A stretch of DNA of 64,000 nt. Source: Marinimicrococcus sp033875255 (lineage in GTDB: Bacteria > Pseudomonadota > Alphaproteobacteria > Geminicoccales > Geminicoccaceae). The notes under the pieces were generated by a model, which was given only the letters and a program-made list of their open reading frames with translations, was not told the DNA's origin and did no database searches. A program made the translations under genes and the position numbers. Of the stretch, positions 29,110 to 37,588 are shown one piece after another; position 1 is the first letter of the stretch, and the number at the start of each line of letters is the position of its first letter. Location: positions 62,001 to 126,000 of the forward strand of contig JAWZSN010000014.1 of NCBI GenBank assembly GCA_033875255.1, read 5' to 3'.

Positions 29110-30077
29110 GCGACGCCGCCACCGCCACCGTCACCGCGCCCGCCGCCGCCATGGAGCCGGCTGCCCCCGCCCTCTCGGTGGTCGTCTCGCTGGGCCGCGA
29201 CGACACCGACATCACCGCCACCTACGCCGCCTACAAGGCGGTGCTGGCGCCGCTCGGCAGCCTCGAGTTCGTCTATGTGCTGGACGGGCCGCAGCCTGCC
29301 AGCCGGGCCGCCCTGCGCACGCTCCGCCAGGCCGGCGAGCCGGTCGAGATCCTCGCCTTCGCCCGGCCGTTCGGCAAGGCGGCGGCCCTTACCGTGGGCC
29401 TGCGCCAGTGCCGCGGCGAGACCGTGCTGACCCTGCCGGCGGTGCCCGAGATCGCCGCCGCCGACCTGCCGCGCTTCGTGCGCGGGGTCCAGGCCGGCGA
29501 GGCCGACATGCTGGTGGCGCACCGCATGCTCGAGGGCAAGCCGCTGGCCCCCAAGCTCGAGTGGGCGCTGCGCCTGCTCGTGCAGAGCCCGTTCCACGAC
29601 GTGCGCTCGGAGGTCCGGGCGATGCGCGCCCAGGTGGCCCAGGAGCTCACCTTCTACGGCAACCAGGACCGTTTCCTGCCGCTCATCGCCAGCGCCCACG
29701 GCTTCGCCGTCAAGGAGCTCGACGTCCACGTCCCGGCCGGCTCGGTGGCCCGCCTGCACCAATTGCGCACCGACCCGTCGCTGTTCCTCGACGTGGTGAC
29801 GCTGTTCTTCCTCCTCAAGTTCATGCGCAAGCCGTTCCGCTTCTTCGGCGGGGTCGGCTTCGGGATCCTCGGCGTGGGCGGCCTCGCCACCGCCTGGCTG
29901 GTGTTCGTGCGGCTCGTCTTCGGCACGCCGCTGGCCGACCGTCCGGCGCTGATCCTCTCGAGCCTGATGGTGGTCTTGGGCATCCAGGTGATCGCCGTGG
30001 GCCTCATCGGCGAGATCATCGCCTTCGCCTTCGCCCGCGAGATCAAGGACTACAAGATCGACCGCGTGGTCGACTGA
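29106..30077 (+). CDS. Degenerate GtrB-like glycosyltransferase paralogue
   Basis: A 323-residue protein with the same layout as its upstream neighbour: a GT-A-like domain then two C-terminal transmembrane helices (FFGGVGFGILGVGGLATAWL and LILSSLMVVLGIQVIAVGLI). Equivalent positions align (FGKAAALTVGLRQCRG against YGQTAAMAAGIEQARG). The metal-binding DGDLQNDPGD of the partner, however, is replaced by LPAVPEIAAAD, and FVDDGS by YVLDGP. It therefore probably lacks transferase activity and may be a structural or regulatory partner. It is co-translated with the active enzyme. This is inferred from motif loss only. Confidence 0.85.
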   Translation: MSDAATATVTAPAAAMEPAAPALSVVVSLGRDDTDITATYAAYKAVLAPLGSLEFVYVLDGPQPASRAALRTLRQAGEPVEILAFARPFGKAAALTVGLRQCRGETVLTLPAVPEIAAADLPRFVRGVQAGEADMLVAHRMLEGKPLAPKLEWALRLLVQSPFHDVRSEVRAMRAQVAQELTFYGNQDRFLPLIASAHGFAVKELDVHVPAGSVARLHQLRTDPSLFLDVVTLFFLLKFMRKPFRFFGGVGFGILGVGGLATAWLVFVRLVFGTPLADRPALILSSLMVVLGIQVIAVGLIGEIIAFAFAREIKDYKIDRVVD

Positions 30078-30166
30078 GCGCTGCCCGCCCGGTCTCGTGG
30101 CAGGGGCCGGGAAAGAAGATCCCGGGAACCCGCAGCGCCGCCAACTGACAGGCAAAGAAGAGGAAA

Positions 30167-30184
30167 GCCGCGCGCAGCGCCTTG
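30167..30184 (-). repeat. Third copy of the 18-bp intergenic repeat
   Basis: GCCGCGCGCAGCGCCTTG, identical to 22864-22881. On the minus strand it is again followed by a pyrimidine-rich tract and then TGTCAGTTGGC, which resembles TGTCAGTTCGC after the 22771 copy, so the similarity extends to roughly 70-80 bases. Confidence 0.8.
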
Positions 30185-30261
30185 CGCGGCGCCGCCGGCG
30201 TCCGGTCGCCCCGCTCTTCGAGCGGCACATGGCGCACCGGCCGGGAAAGACCCGAAAAGGA

Positions 30262-30295
30262 AAGAGCCGCGGCGGGTCCCCTGCGCGCGGCTCTT
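30262..30295. terminator. Hairpin terminator between glycosyltransferase and Wzc-like genes
   Basis: AAGAGCCGCG (30262-30271) pairs perfectly with CGCGGCTCTT (30286-30295). It lies between the convergent stops of the two transcription units and gives short T/A flanks on both strands. Confidence 0.7.
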
Positions 30296-30325
30296 GCGCT
30301 GTCTCCGGCGCCGGCCGGCCCGGCG

Positions 30326-32599
30326 TCAGTCCACGTAGTATTTGCGGCTGCGCGCATAGTACTGGCCGATGTCGCCATAGCCGTACTGGGCGTGCCTGGC
30401 GAGATCGACCTGGGTGAGCACCGTGCCGGCGATGTCGGCACCGGCCTCGCGCAGGGCGCGCACGCTGTCCTGGGCGGCGCTGGCCACCGTCTGGTGCCAC
30501 TGCAGCACGAAGACCACCTTGTCGACCATGATCGAGAGCAGGCGGGCGTCGGTGACGCTGGCGACCGGCGCGGAGTCGAGGATCACCAGCTCGTAGCGCT
30601 GCCGGCAGGTCTCGAGCAGCTCGCGCAGCTTCTGCGATTCCAAAAGATCCATGGGGTTGGTGGTCTGGGCGCGGATCGGCAGGAAGTCGAGGCCGGTCTC
30701 GGCGTCGTGCTGGATCACCTCCTCGAGCAGCCGGTCGCCGGCCATGTGCTCGACCAGCCCGGCCGGCACCTGCCAGCCCAGCTCGCGATGCACCGAGGGA
30801 TGGCGCAGGTCGAGGTCGATCAGCAGCACCTTGCGGTTCGAGCGGGCCGCCAGGGTGGCGAGGCTCACCGCCAGCGTGGTCTTGCCCTCCTCGGGCAGCG
30901 AGGAGGTCACCAGCACCAGCTTGCTGGGCCGGTCGACGCTGCCCAGGCGGATCGCCGTGTAGACCGAGCGGATCGCCTCGCTGTAGGCCGAGAGCGGCTT
31001 GTCGACGAGATATTGGTAGGGCTTCTGGCCGCGCCGCAGGCGCTCGAGCCTGGGCACCAGCGCCAGGGTCGACAGGCCCAGGAGGGCCTCCACCTCGCGG
31101 CTGGAGCGGATGCCCTTGTCGAGCCGCTCGAGAAGCAGCGCCAGGAGCGAGCCGCCGAGCAGCGCCACGGTGAAGCCGCCGAGGAGGAAGAGCCGCGGGC
31201 TCGGGGTCGAGGGCGCGGTCGGCGGGCTCGCCACCGCGACGATCCGGGCGTCCGGCTCGACCAGCTTCTCCTGCTCGCTGGTCTCCTGGTAGCGCTGCAG
31301 AAAGTTCTGGTAGATCTGCCGGCTCGTCTCGGCGCGCCGCTCGAGCTCCTGCAGCTTCACGATCTGCTGCTGGTCCTTGACGTTCAGGCCCTTGATCCTG
31401 TTGAGCTGGCCCTCGATCGTGTTGATGCGCGCCTGCACCACCCGCACGTCGTTCTCGAGGCTGCCGGCGATGCGGGCGATCTCGGCGTTCACCTTGGCCT
31501 GGAGATTGGCCTTGTCGCGCTGGAGCTGCTGCATGCGCGGGTGGCGCGGGCCGAACTGGCTGGCGAGCTCCGCCTCCTGGCGCAGCAAGGTGGTCTCCTC
31601 GGCGCGCAGGGCGATGATCACCGGCGAGCCCACCACGTCGCTCATCACGTCGATGCTGCGGCCGGCGCCGCGCAGCTCGCGCACCAGCTGGAGCTTGGCC
31701 TGCTTCTCGGCGAGATCGCCGCGGGCCATGATCAGCTCCTTGTTGAGATCGCCCATCTCCTGCTCGGACAGCCGCACCCCCTGGGTGTCGAGCAGCCCGT
31801 TCTCGGCCTTGAAGCGGGCGACCGCCTCGCCGGCCTTCTGGACGTCCTCGCGCATCGATTCGATCCGCCCCTCGAGAAAGCCCGAGGCGCGGTCGGTGGC
31901 GTAGAGCTTGGTCTTGAGCTGGCTGTCCAGATAGACCTCGGCCAGCCGGTTGGCGATCAGCGCCGCCTTCTCTGGCTCCTCGGCGGTGTAGTTGACGTGG
32001 ATGACGTAGGAGGCACCGTCATTGGCGATCTCGACCCCGCTGGCGAACCGGTCGACGGCGATCGCCCGGGTGAGCTCGGGCGCGTCGCTCTCGAGCATCT
32101 CCAGGGGCTCGCGGGCCAGCCCGGTGGCGATCAGCCAGCGGTCGGGCATCCACGAGAGCAGCTTGTCGACCGGCTCCTGGAGGAAGGGCGGCAGCTCGCG
32201 CTCCTCCTCCTCGGCCAGCGCCGGGTTGAACTCCGGGTCGTCAAAGAGGCCCAGATCCTCCATCACCCGCACATAATTGGCGCGCGAGGTGAGGATCGAC
32301 ATCTCGGTGGCCACCGTCGCCTGATCGACGATCAGGCCGGAGAGCACCTTCTTGACGTCGAGGACGTTGGTCTCGCGCGGCTCGATCACCACCGAGGAGC
32401 GGGCGGTGTATTCCGGCACGCGGGTCTTGCCGTAGAGCCAGCCGGCCATGGTGCCGAGGCAGACGCACAGCAGGATCAGCCATTTGCGCCGCCACAGCAC
32501 GCCCATCACGCCCATCACGTCGATGGTGTCGGCGTCGTCGTAGTAAGCTGGCGCAAGCTCGACAGAGCCGCCCTTGGAGGTACGAGCGAGTGCTTTCAT
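30326..32599 (-). CDS. Wzc-like polysaccharide chain-length protein and tyrosine kinase
   Basis: A 757-residue inner-membrane protein controlling export and length of surface polysaccharide. First transmembrane helix at about 39-57, a periplasmic Wzz domain with long coiled coils (about 210-430), second helix at about 470-490. The cytoplasmic BY-kinase follows: Walker A SSLPEEGKTT (566-575), Walker A' LLIDLDLRHP (592-601), Walker B VILDSAP (near 673). The C-terminal tyrosine cluster (YGYGDIGQYYARSRKYY, 739-755) is the autophosphorylation tail. The start at 32599 is preferred over an ATG 18 codons upstream. It implies a Wzy-dependent capsule or exopolysaccharide, although wzy and wzx are not in this window. 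Confidence 0.93.
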   Translation of the reverse strand: MKALARTSKGGSVELAPAYYDDADTIDVMGVMGVLWRRKWLILLCVCLGTMAGWLYGKTRVPEYTARSSVVIEPRETNVLDVKKVLSGLIVDQATVATEMSILTSRANYVRVMEDLGLFDDPEFNPALAEEEERELPPFLQEPVDKLLSWMPDRWLIATGLAREPLEMLESDAPELTRAIAVDRFASGVEIANDGASYVIHVNYTAEEPEKAALIANRLAEVYLDSQLKTKLYATDRASGFLEGRIESMREDVQKAGEAVARFKAENGLLDTQGVRLSEQEMGDLNKELIMARGDLAEKQAKLQLVRELRGAGRSIDVMSDVVGSPVIIALRAEETTLLRQEAELASQFGPRHPRMQQLQRDKANLQAKVNAEIARIAGSLENDVRVVQARINTIEGQLNRIKGLNVKDQQQIVKLQELERRAETSRQIYQNFLQRYQETSEQEKLVEPDARIVAVASPPTAPSTPSPRLFLLGGFTVALLGGSLLALLLERLDKGIRSSREVEALLGLSTLALVPRLERLRRGQKPYQYLVDKPLSAYSEAIRSVYTAIRLGSVDRPSKLVLVTSSLPEEGKTTLAVSLATLAARSNRKVLLIDLDLRHPSVHRELGWQVPAGLVEHMAGDRLLEEVIQHDAETGLDFLPIRAQTTNPMDLLESQKLRELLETCRQRYELVILDSAPVASVTDARLLSIMVDKVVFVLQWHQTVASAAQDSVRALREAGADIAGTVLTQVDLARHAQYGYGDIGQYYARSRKYYVD

Positions 32600-32876
32600 G
32601 AGGATCCGACCTGCAGCTTCCTGGCCAAGATGTCGCGAGCTGCGAAGAGGCATAATACTACATGGAACAGCGCCGTCCCGGCACGGGTTTCAGGCAGCCG
32701 CCATTCGAGGATCTTTGCCATGCGACCATGCCGGCAGCAAGCAAGGGCCATCCGCTCGTCCTGCCGCGACATACCCCGATGCCCCGGAAAGTCGCCTCGG
32801 AAGTGACAGGCCGCCGCCGCCCCGCAGCCGGAGGCCGCAAACCCGGGCCCTGCCACGGGCGACCGGCCTGCCGGCG

Positions 32877-34532
32877 CTATGCCTCCTCCCGGCGCAGCGC
32901 CGCCCTATGCGCGAGGAGCCCCGCGGTCGAGCCGTCGGGCGGCTCCGGCAGCGCCTCGCCGGCCAGGGCGGGGAGGATCCGGGCGGCGAGCTGCTTGCCG
33001 AGCTCGACGCCCCACTGATCGAAACTGTTGATGTTCCAGATCACCCCCTGGACGAACACCTTGTGCTCGTAGAGGGCGATCAGCGAGCCCAGCCGGTAGG
33101 GCGAGAGCTTCTCGTAGAGCAGCGAGCTGGAGGGCCGGTTGCCGGGGAAGACCTTGTGGGGCAGCAGGGCGTCCAGCGCCTCGCCGGCCAGGCCCTGGGC
33201 CGCGAGCTCGGCCCGGGCCTCCTCCCGGCTCTTGCCGAAGGCCAGGGCCGCCGTCTGCGCCAGGAAGTTGGCGAGCAGCTTGTCGTGATGGTCGCCCAGC
33301 GGCGTCAGGCTGCGCGCCGCCGCCAGAAAGTCGCAGGGGATCAGGGACGTGCCCTGGTGGAGGAGCTGGAAGAAGGCGTGCTGGCCGTTGGTGCCGGGCT
33401 CGCCCCAGACCACCGGGCCGGTGCGATAATCGACGGCGCGACCGTCGCGGTCGACCGACTTGCCGTTGCTTTCCATGTCGAGCTGCTGGAGATGGGCGGC
33501 GAACCGGTGGAGATTCTGGTCGTAGGGCAGCACCGCATGGCTGCTTGCGCCCAGAAAATCAGTGTACCAGACCCCGAGAAGCCCCATCAGCACCGGCATG
33601 TTGCGCTCGAGCGGCGTCTCCTGGAAATGCCGGTCCATGGCGTAGGCGCCGTCGAGCAGCTCCTCGAACCGGGCAAAGCCCAGATGGAGCGCTATCGGCA
33701 GGCCGATCGCCGACCACAGCGAGTAGCGCCCGCCGACCCAGTCCCAAAAACCGAACATGTGGGCGGGGTCGATGCCGAAGGCCTTGACCTTCTCCTCGTT
33801 GGTGGAGACCGCCACGAAGTGCCGGGCGACGGCCGCCTCCTGCCCGCCCATGCGCTCCACCAGCCAGCGCCGGGCGCTCTGGGCGTTGGTCATGGTCTCC
33901 TGGGTGGTGAAGGTCTTGGAGGCGACGATGAAGAGGGTGCGCTCGGCATCGAGCCCGGCCAGGGTGCGCACGAGATCACCCGGGTCGACATTGCTCACGA
34001 AATGGACGCGGCGGCCGGGCTCGGCAAAAGGCGCCAGGGCCTCGCAGACCATGCGCGGGCCGAGATCGGAGCCGCCGATGCCGATATTGACCATGTCGGT
34101 CAGAGGCTGGCCGGTAAAGCCCTTGCGGCGGAAGCTGCGGACCTCCTCGCAAAACTCCTTCATCCGGGCCAGGACCGCCCGGACCTCCGGCATGACGTCC
34201 CGGCCATCGACCACGACCGGCGTGGCGGCGCGATGGCGCAGGGCGGTGTGCAGCACCGCCCGCCCCTCGCTGGCATTGATCTTCCGGCCGGCGACCATGC
34301 GCTGGCGCCAGCCTTCCACATCGCGCTCGCGGGCGAGCTCGAGGAGCAGGCGCAGGGTCTCGCCGGTCGCCAGATGCTTGGAATAGTCGAGCAGCAGGTC
34401 CTCGAAACGGCAGGAGAAGCGCTCGAAGCGACCCCCATCGGCGGCGAACAGGTCGCGCAGCGACCAGCCGCGGGCCAGCGCGGCATGCGCGGCCAGGGCC
34501 TGCCAGGAAGCGGAAGCGGTCAGGCTGGACAA
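32877..34532 (-). CDS. pgi: Glucose-6-phosphate isomerase
   Basis: A 551-residue cytoplasmic enzyme interconverting glucose 6-phosphate and fructose 6-phosphate. Family motifs are complete: NIGIGGSDLGPRMV, VSNVDPGDL, VASKTFTTQETMTN and EPGTNGQHAFFQLLHQGTSLIP. The length matches the family (about 549). Translation begins at TTG 34532, with GGAG about 11 bases upstream and no better start. It supplies hexose phosphates for the sugar nucleotides made by the neighbouring polysaccharide genes. Confidence 0.96.
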   Translation of the reverse strand: MSSLTASASWQALAAHAALARGWSLRDLFAADGGRFERFSCRFEDLLLDYSKHLATGETLRLLLELARERDVEGWRQRMVAGRKINASEGRAVLHTALRHRAATPVVVDGRDVMPEVRAVLARMKEFCEEVRSFRRKGFTGQPLTDMVNIGIGGSDLGPRMVCEALAPFAEPGRRVHFVSNVDPGDLVRTLAGLDAERTLFIVASKTFTTQETMTNAQSARRWLVERMGGQEAAVARHFVAVSTNEEKVKAFGIDPAHMFGFWDWVGGRYSLWSAIGLPIALHLGFARFEELLDGAYAMDRHFQETPLERNMPVLMGLLGVWYTDFLGASSHAVLPYDQNLHRFAAHLQQLDMESNGKSVDRDGRAVDYRTGPVVWGEPGTNGQHAFFQLLHQGTSLIPCDFLAAARSLTPLGDHHDKLLANFLAQTAALAFGKSREEARAELAAQGLAGEALDALLPHKVFPGNRPSSSLLYEKLSPYRLGSLIALYEHKVFVQGVIWNINSFDQWGVELGKQLAARILPALAGEALPEPPDGSTAGLLAHRAALRREEA

Positions 34533-34586
34533 GGCGGCAAGTCTCCGCTCGGTTCTTGCTCGATGGCCGGCGCCGGGCGACAGGAC

Positions 34587-34952
34587 TCAGCCGCGCGGGG
34601 CAAAACCCGCTACCGCCGTCAAAAGCTCGCTCTCGTTGAACGGTTTGGGCAGCACCGGCGCCCCGTCATGACCGGGCGGCAGCTCGGAGGCGCCGTAGCC
34701 CGACAGGAACAGGAACGGCACGCCCCGCGCGGCGAGCGCATTGGCCAGCTCGGTCACCTTCTCGCCCTGCAGGTTGATGTCGAGCAGGGCGCCGTCCAGC
34801 GTCTCGCTGCCCGCCAGCGCCAGTCCCTCTGCGACGCTTCCGGCCGGTCCCACCACCGTATGGCCCGCCCGCTCGAGAAGTCCCTGCAGGTCAAAGGCGA
34901 TCAGAAACTCGTCCTCGACAACGAGCAGCCGCTTGCCCTCGGCCTCACTCAC
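34587..34952 (-). CDS. Single-domain response regulator
   Basis: A 121-residue receiver domain with no output domain. It has the acidic pair in LLVVEDEFLIAFDLQGLL, a phosphoacceptor aspartate in LDGALLDINLQG, and the conserved lysine in VLPKPFNESELL. The GTG start at 34952 has a GGAGG eight bases upstream; a longer ATG start (35022) lacks one. Receivers of this kind (FATGUY-like or Sdr type) commonly take phosphate from HisKA_2/HWE kinases and can modulate the PhyR pathway, so a link to the kinase at 6705-8405 is possible but unproven. Confidence 0.88.
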   Translation of the reverse strand: MSEAEGKRLLVVEDEFLIAFDLQGLLERAGHTVVGPAGSVAEGLALAGSETLDGALLDINLQGEKVTELANALAARGVPFLFLSGYGASELPPGHDGAPVLPKPFNESELLTAVAGFAPRG

Positions 34953-35070
34953 ACCCGGTCCTCCATCCCCCGCCGGCACCCCGCGCCGGCTGCCCGCGAG
35001 TATAAGCGGTTTCGGCGAGGGCACCATTGCCCTTGCTCCTCGACATCCTGCGTTCATGCGTTCGGCGGGA

Positions 35071-35367
35071 TCAGCGGGAGACGAGCTTGAAGAAACGGCT
35101 GGTGGAGCCGTCACTGGTCTTCTCCTGGTAGAGAAAAGCCAACTTGTTCGCCTCGAAGATCTCGAAGAACTCGGCCCACGAGATCGTCTCGAGACCGGGT
35201 GCGTCTCCCGTCCCCTCGAAATCGATTCGCAGGACGCCTCCGGCCTCGCCAGGACCTGCGGCGCCTTCGTCGCGATGCGTGGCCGCCACCACGGCGGGGC
35301 GGCCGCCACGCTCCTCGGTCCAGCGCTTGATGGCGGCGTGGTCGGTGGTGGTCCGGCTCTCGCTCAT
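35071..35367 (-). CDS. Small conserved protein of unknown function
   Basis: A 98-residue protein reading HAAIKRWTEERGGRPAVVAA, then VLRIDF and LETISWAEFFEIFEANKLAF, LYQEKTSDGSTSRFFKLVSR. I recognise it as a conserved alphaproteobacterial type sometimes annotated near glycogen genes, but no function is established. It has no signal or membrane segment. It lies 61 bases after the UDP-glucuronate decarboxylase gene and may be the last gene of the polysaccharide operon. Confidence 0.7.
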   Translation of the reverse strand: MSESRTTTDHAAIKRWTEERGGRPAVVAATHRDEGAAGPGEAGGVLRIDFEGTGDAPGLETISWAEFFEIFEANKLAFLYQEKTSDGSTSRFFKLVSR

Positions 35368-35428
35368 GGTCCTTCCCTCGGCTTCCGGCTGCGCGCGCCG
35401 ACACCGGCTCCTGCCCGGCGCGCGCTTC

Positions 35429-36472
35429 CTAGAACGGCTGGCCGAGGGCCGCGTTCCCGAGGGCAGCGCCGTCGAGAGGGGCGGGCACGCGCGGGCGGGC
35501 GGGAGCGGGCGCGGCCGGCCGCAGCCGCTCGGCGAAATGCGCCACGGTGCGGGCGAGACCCTCCTCGAGCCCGACCCGCGGGGTCCAGCCCAGAAGGGCG
35601 CGGGCGCGCTCGATCTCCGGGCGGCGGCGGCGCGGGTCGTCGACAGGCAGCGGATGGAAGACGAGGGGCGAGGCGGAGCCGGTGAGCGCGAGCACCCGGC
35701 GGGCCACCTCGATCACCGGCAGCTCCTCGGGATTGCCGAGATTGATCGGGCCGGTGATGCCGGGCTCGCTCTCCATCAGCGCCACGAGCGCCCGGACCAT
35801 GTCGTCGACATAACAGAAGGAGCGGGTCTGGCGGCCCTCGCCGTGCACCGTGAGCGGCTCGCCGCGGAGCGCCTGGACCACGAAGTTGGAGACGATCCGC
35901 CCGTCCTCGGGGTGCATGCGCGGCCCGTAGGTGTTGAAGATCCGCGCCACCTTGATGTCCACGCCGTGCTGGCGGTGGAAATCGAAGAACAGCGTCTCGG
36001 CGGCCCGCTTGCCCTCGTCGTAGCAGGCGCGCGGCCCGATCGGGTTGACATTGCCCCAGTAGCCCTCGGCCTGCGGGTGCAGCTCGGGATCGCCATAGAC
36101 CTCGCTGGTCGAGGCCTGGAGGATCCGGGCCCCGGTGGTCCGCGCCAGCTCCAGCAGGTGCAGGGCGCCCATGACGCTGGTCTTGAGGGTGTGGACCGGG
36201 TCGCGCTGGTAGTGCACCGGCGAGGCCGGGCAGGCGAGATTGCAGATTACATCGGGGCGCAGGCCGGCGGGCAGCGGCTGGGCCACGTCGTGCTCCACCA
36301 TGGAGAAGCGCGGCTCACCGGCGAGGGCGGCGAGATTGGCGGGGCTGCCGGTCTCGAAATTGTCCAGGCAGACCGCCCGGTGCCCCAGGGCCAGCAGCGC
36401 CTCGCACAGATGCGAGCCGATGAACCCGGCGCCGCCGGTGACGAGGATGGTGCGGGGCCGGTGCTGGGGCAT
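35429..36472 (-). CDS. uxs: UDP-glucuronate decarboxylase (UDP-xylose synthase)
   Basis: A 347-residue short-chain dehydrogenase that converts UDP-glucuronate to UDP-xylose. The NAD loop is VTGGAGFIGSHL (11-22). The very specific UXS signature is present: ACPASPVHYQRDPVHTLKTS, ASTSEVYGDPELHPQ, YWGNVNPIGPRACYDEGKR (Tyr 150, Lys 154) and RIFNTYGPRMHPEDGR. The C-terminal tail is Pro/Ala-rich. It is 24 bases downstream of the glycosyltransferase operon. Together with the nucleotide-sugar dehydrogenase at 26657-28003 it suggests a xylose-containing surface glycan. Confidence 0.94.
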   Translation of the reverse strand: MPQHRPRTILVTGGAGFIGSHLCEALLALGHRAVCLDNFETGSPANLAALAGEPRFSMVEHDVAQPLPAGLRPDVICNLACPASPVHYQRDPVHTLKTSVMGALHLLELARTTGARILQASTSEVYGDPELHPQAEGYWGNVNPIGPRACYDEGKRAAETLFFDFHRQHGVDIKVARIFNTYGPRMHPEDGRIVSNFVVQALRGEPLTVHGEGRQTRSFCYVDDMVRALVALMESEPGITGPINLGNPEELPVIEVARRVLALTGSASPLVFHPLPVDDPRRRRPEIERARALLGWTPRVGLEEGLARTVAHFAERLRPAAPAPARPRVPAPLDGAALGNAALGQPF

Positions 36473-36496
36473 CGCTGCTGCTCCTCGGGTCAGGGG

Positions 36497-37588
36497 TCAG
36501 GCGGCCGGACGGCCGGTGCGGGGGCGCTGGCGGCGCGCCTCCTCGAGCCAGGTCTCGAGCTCGCCGGCCCGCGCCTCGGCACCATGCACGCCCAGCACCC
36601 GCGCCCGGGCGGCGGCACCGATGGCGCGGCGGCGCTCCTCGGGCAGATCGCGCAGCAGGGCCACCACCTCCTCCGGCCCGTCGACCAGCAGGATCTCCTC
36701 GCCCGGACGGAAGAGCTCCTCGATGCCGGGCCAGCGGTCGCTGATCACCGGCACGCCGCAGGCCGCCGCCTCGAAGAGGCGCACGCTGGGGGCATGGCCT
36801 GCCGCGCGCATGTCGGCGCGGGTGATGTTGAGGGTGAAGCGCTGGGCTCCGTAGAAGCCGGGATGGTCGGCAGGCGGCAGGTGCTCGGTGCGCTCGACAT
36901 TGGCGGGCCAGGCGATCCCGGCCGGATATTGCGGCCCGGCCACGGCGAAGCGCAGCTCCGGGCAGCGCCGCGCCGGCTCCAGGAGCAGGGAATCGAGGCC
37001 CGGCTGGCGGTCGGCGCTGTAGGTGCCCAGATAGCCCAGCGCCAGGCGGGGCTCCTCGCCGGTGGGCCGGTAGGCGTCGGTGTCCACCGAGCAGTAGAGC
37101 GGCCTCGCGGCTCGCGCTCCCCAGACCTTCTCCAGCCGCTCCAGCACCGGTCCGCCGGTGAAGGAGAGGTAGAGGTCGAAGCCCGGGATCAGGCCCGGCG
37201 CCAGATAGGGGCACTCGCCCCGCTCCAGGGCCGCCAGGGTCACCGGCGTGTCGATGTCGTAGAACGCGGTGACGCCGCGCGCGGTGGCGCAGGCCCAGGC
37301 GGCCACCTCGATCCCGTCGGGGACGTAGGAGCCCACCATCACCGCGTCGGCCTCCGCCACGAGGCCGGCGAAACGCTCCTTGAGCTCGTCCCGGCCCCCA
37401 TAAAGGAAGGTCCGGCAGAAGGCCGGCTCGGGCAGGTCGCGGTTGGCGGCGTACCAAGGCACGTCGCGCTCGAGGAAGACCACCTCGTGGCCGCGCGCCG
37501 CCATGCCCTTGAGGAGCGCGCGGAAGGTGGTGGCGTGGCCGTTGCCCCAGGAGGAGGTGATGCTCAGGCCCAAGACCACGAGCCTCAT
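36497..37588 (-). CDS. CgeB-like glycosyltransferase 1
   Basis: A 363-residue GT-B fold protein of the CgeB/DUF3880 type. The N-terminal domain starts LVVLGLSITSSWGNGHATTF. The C-terminal domain has LALGYLGTYSADRQPGLD, TLNITRADM, SVRLFEAAACGVPVISDRW, then PGIEELFRPGEEILLVDG, the usual donor-binding region. It overlaps the next upstream gene by ATGA. It is one of four consecutive glycosyltransferases of which this and the next two are related to each other. The linkage and sugar are unknown. Confidence 0.88.
   Translation of the reverse strand: MRLVVLGLSITSSWGNGHATTFRALLKGMAARGHEVVFLERDVPWYAANRDLPEPAFCRTFLYGGRDELKERFAGLVAEADAVMVGSYVPDGIEVAAWACATARGVTAFYDIDTPVTLAALERGECPYLAPGLIPGFDLYLSFTGGPVLERLEKVWGARAARPLYCSVDTDAYRPTGEEPRLALGYLGTYSADRQPGLDSLLLEPARRCPELRFAVAGPQYPAGIAWPANVERTEHLPPADHPGFYGAQRFTLNITRADMRAAGHAPSVRLFEAAACGVPVISDRWPGIEELFRPGEEILLVDGPEEVVALLRDLPEERRRAIGAAARARVLGVHGAEARAGELETWLEEARRQRPRTGRPAA

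Noticed and set aside
32664..32689. GGAAC-N17-GGTT on the plus strand, resembling an EcfG promoter
   Set aside because: No rightward gene follows; the next gene (pgi) is on the other strand. It shows that the GGTT variant arises by chance, so I gave the other GGTT sites low confidence.
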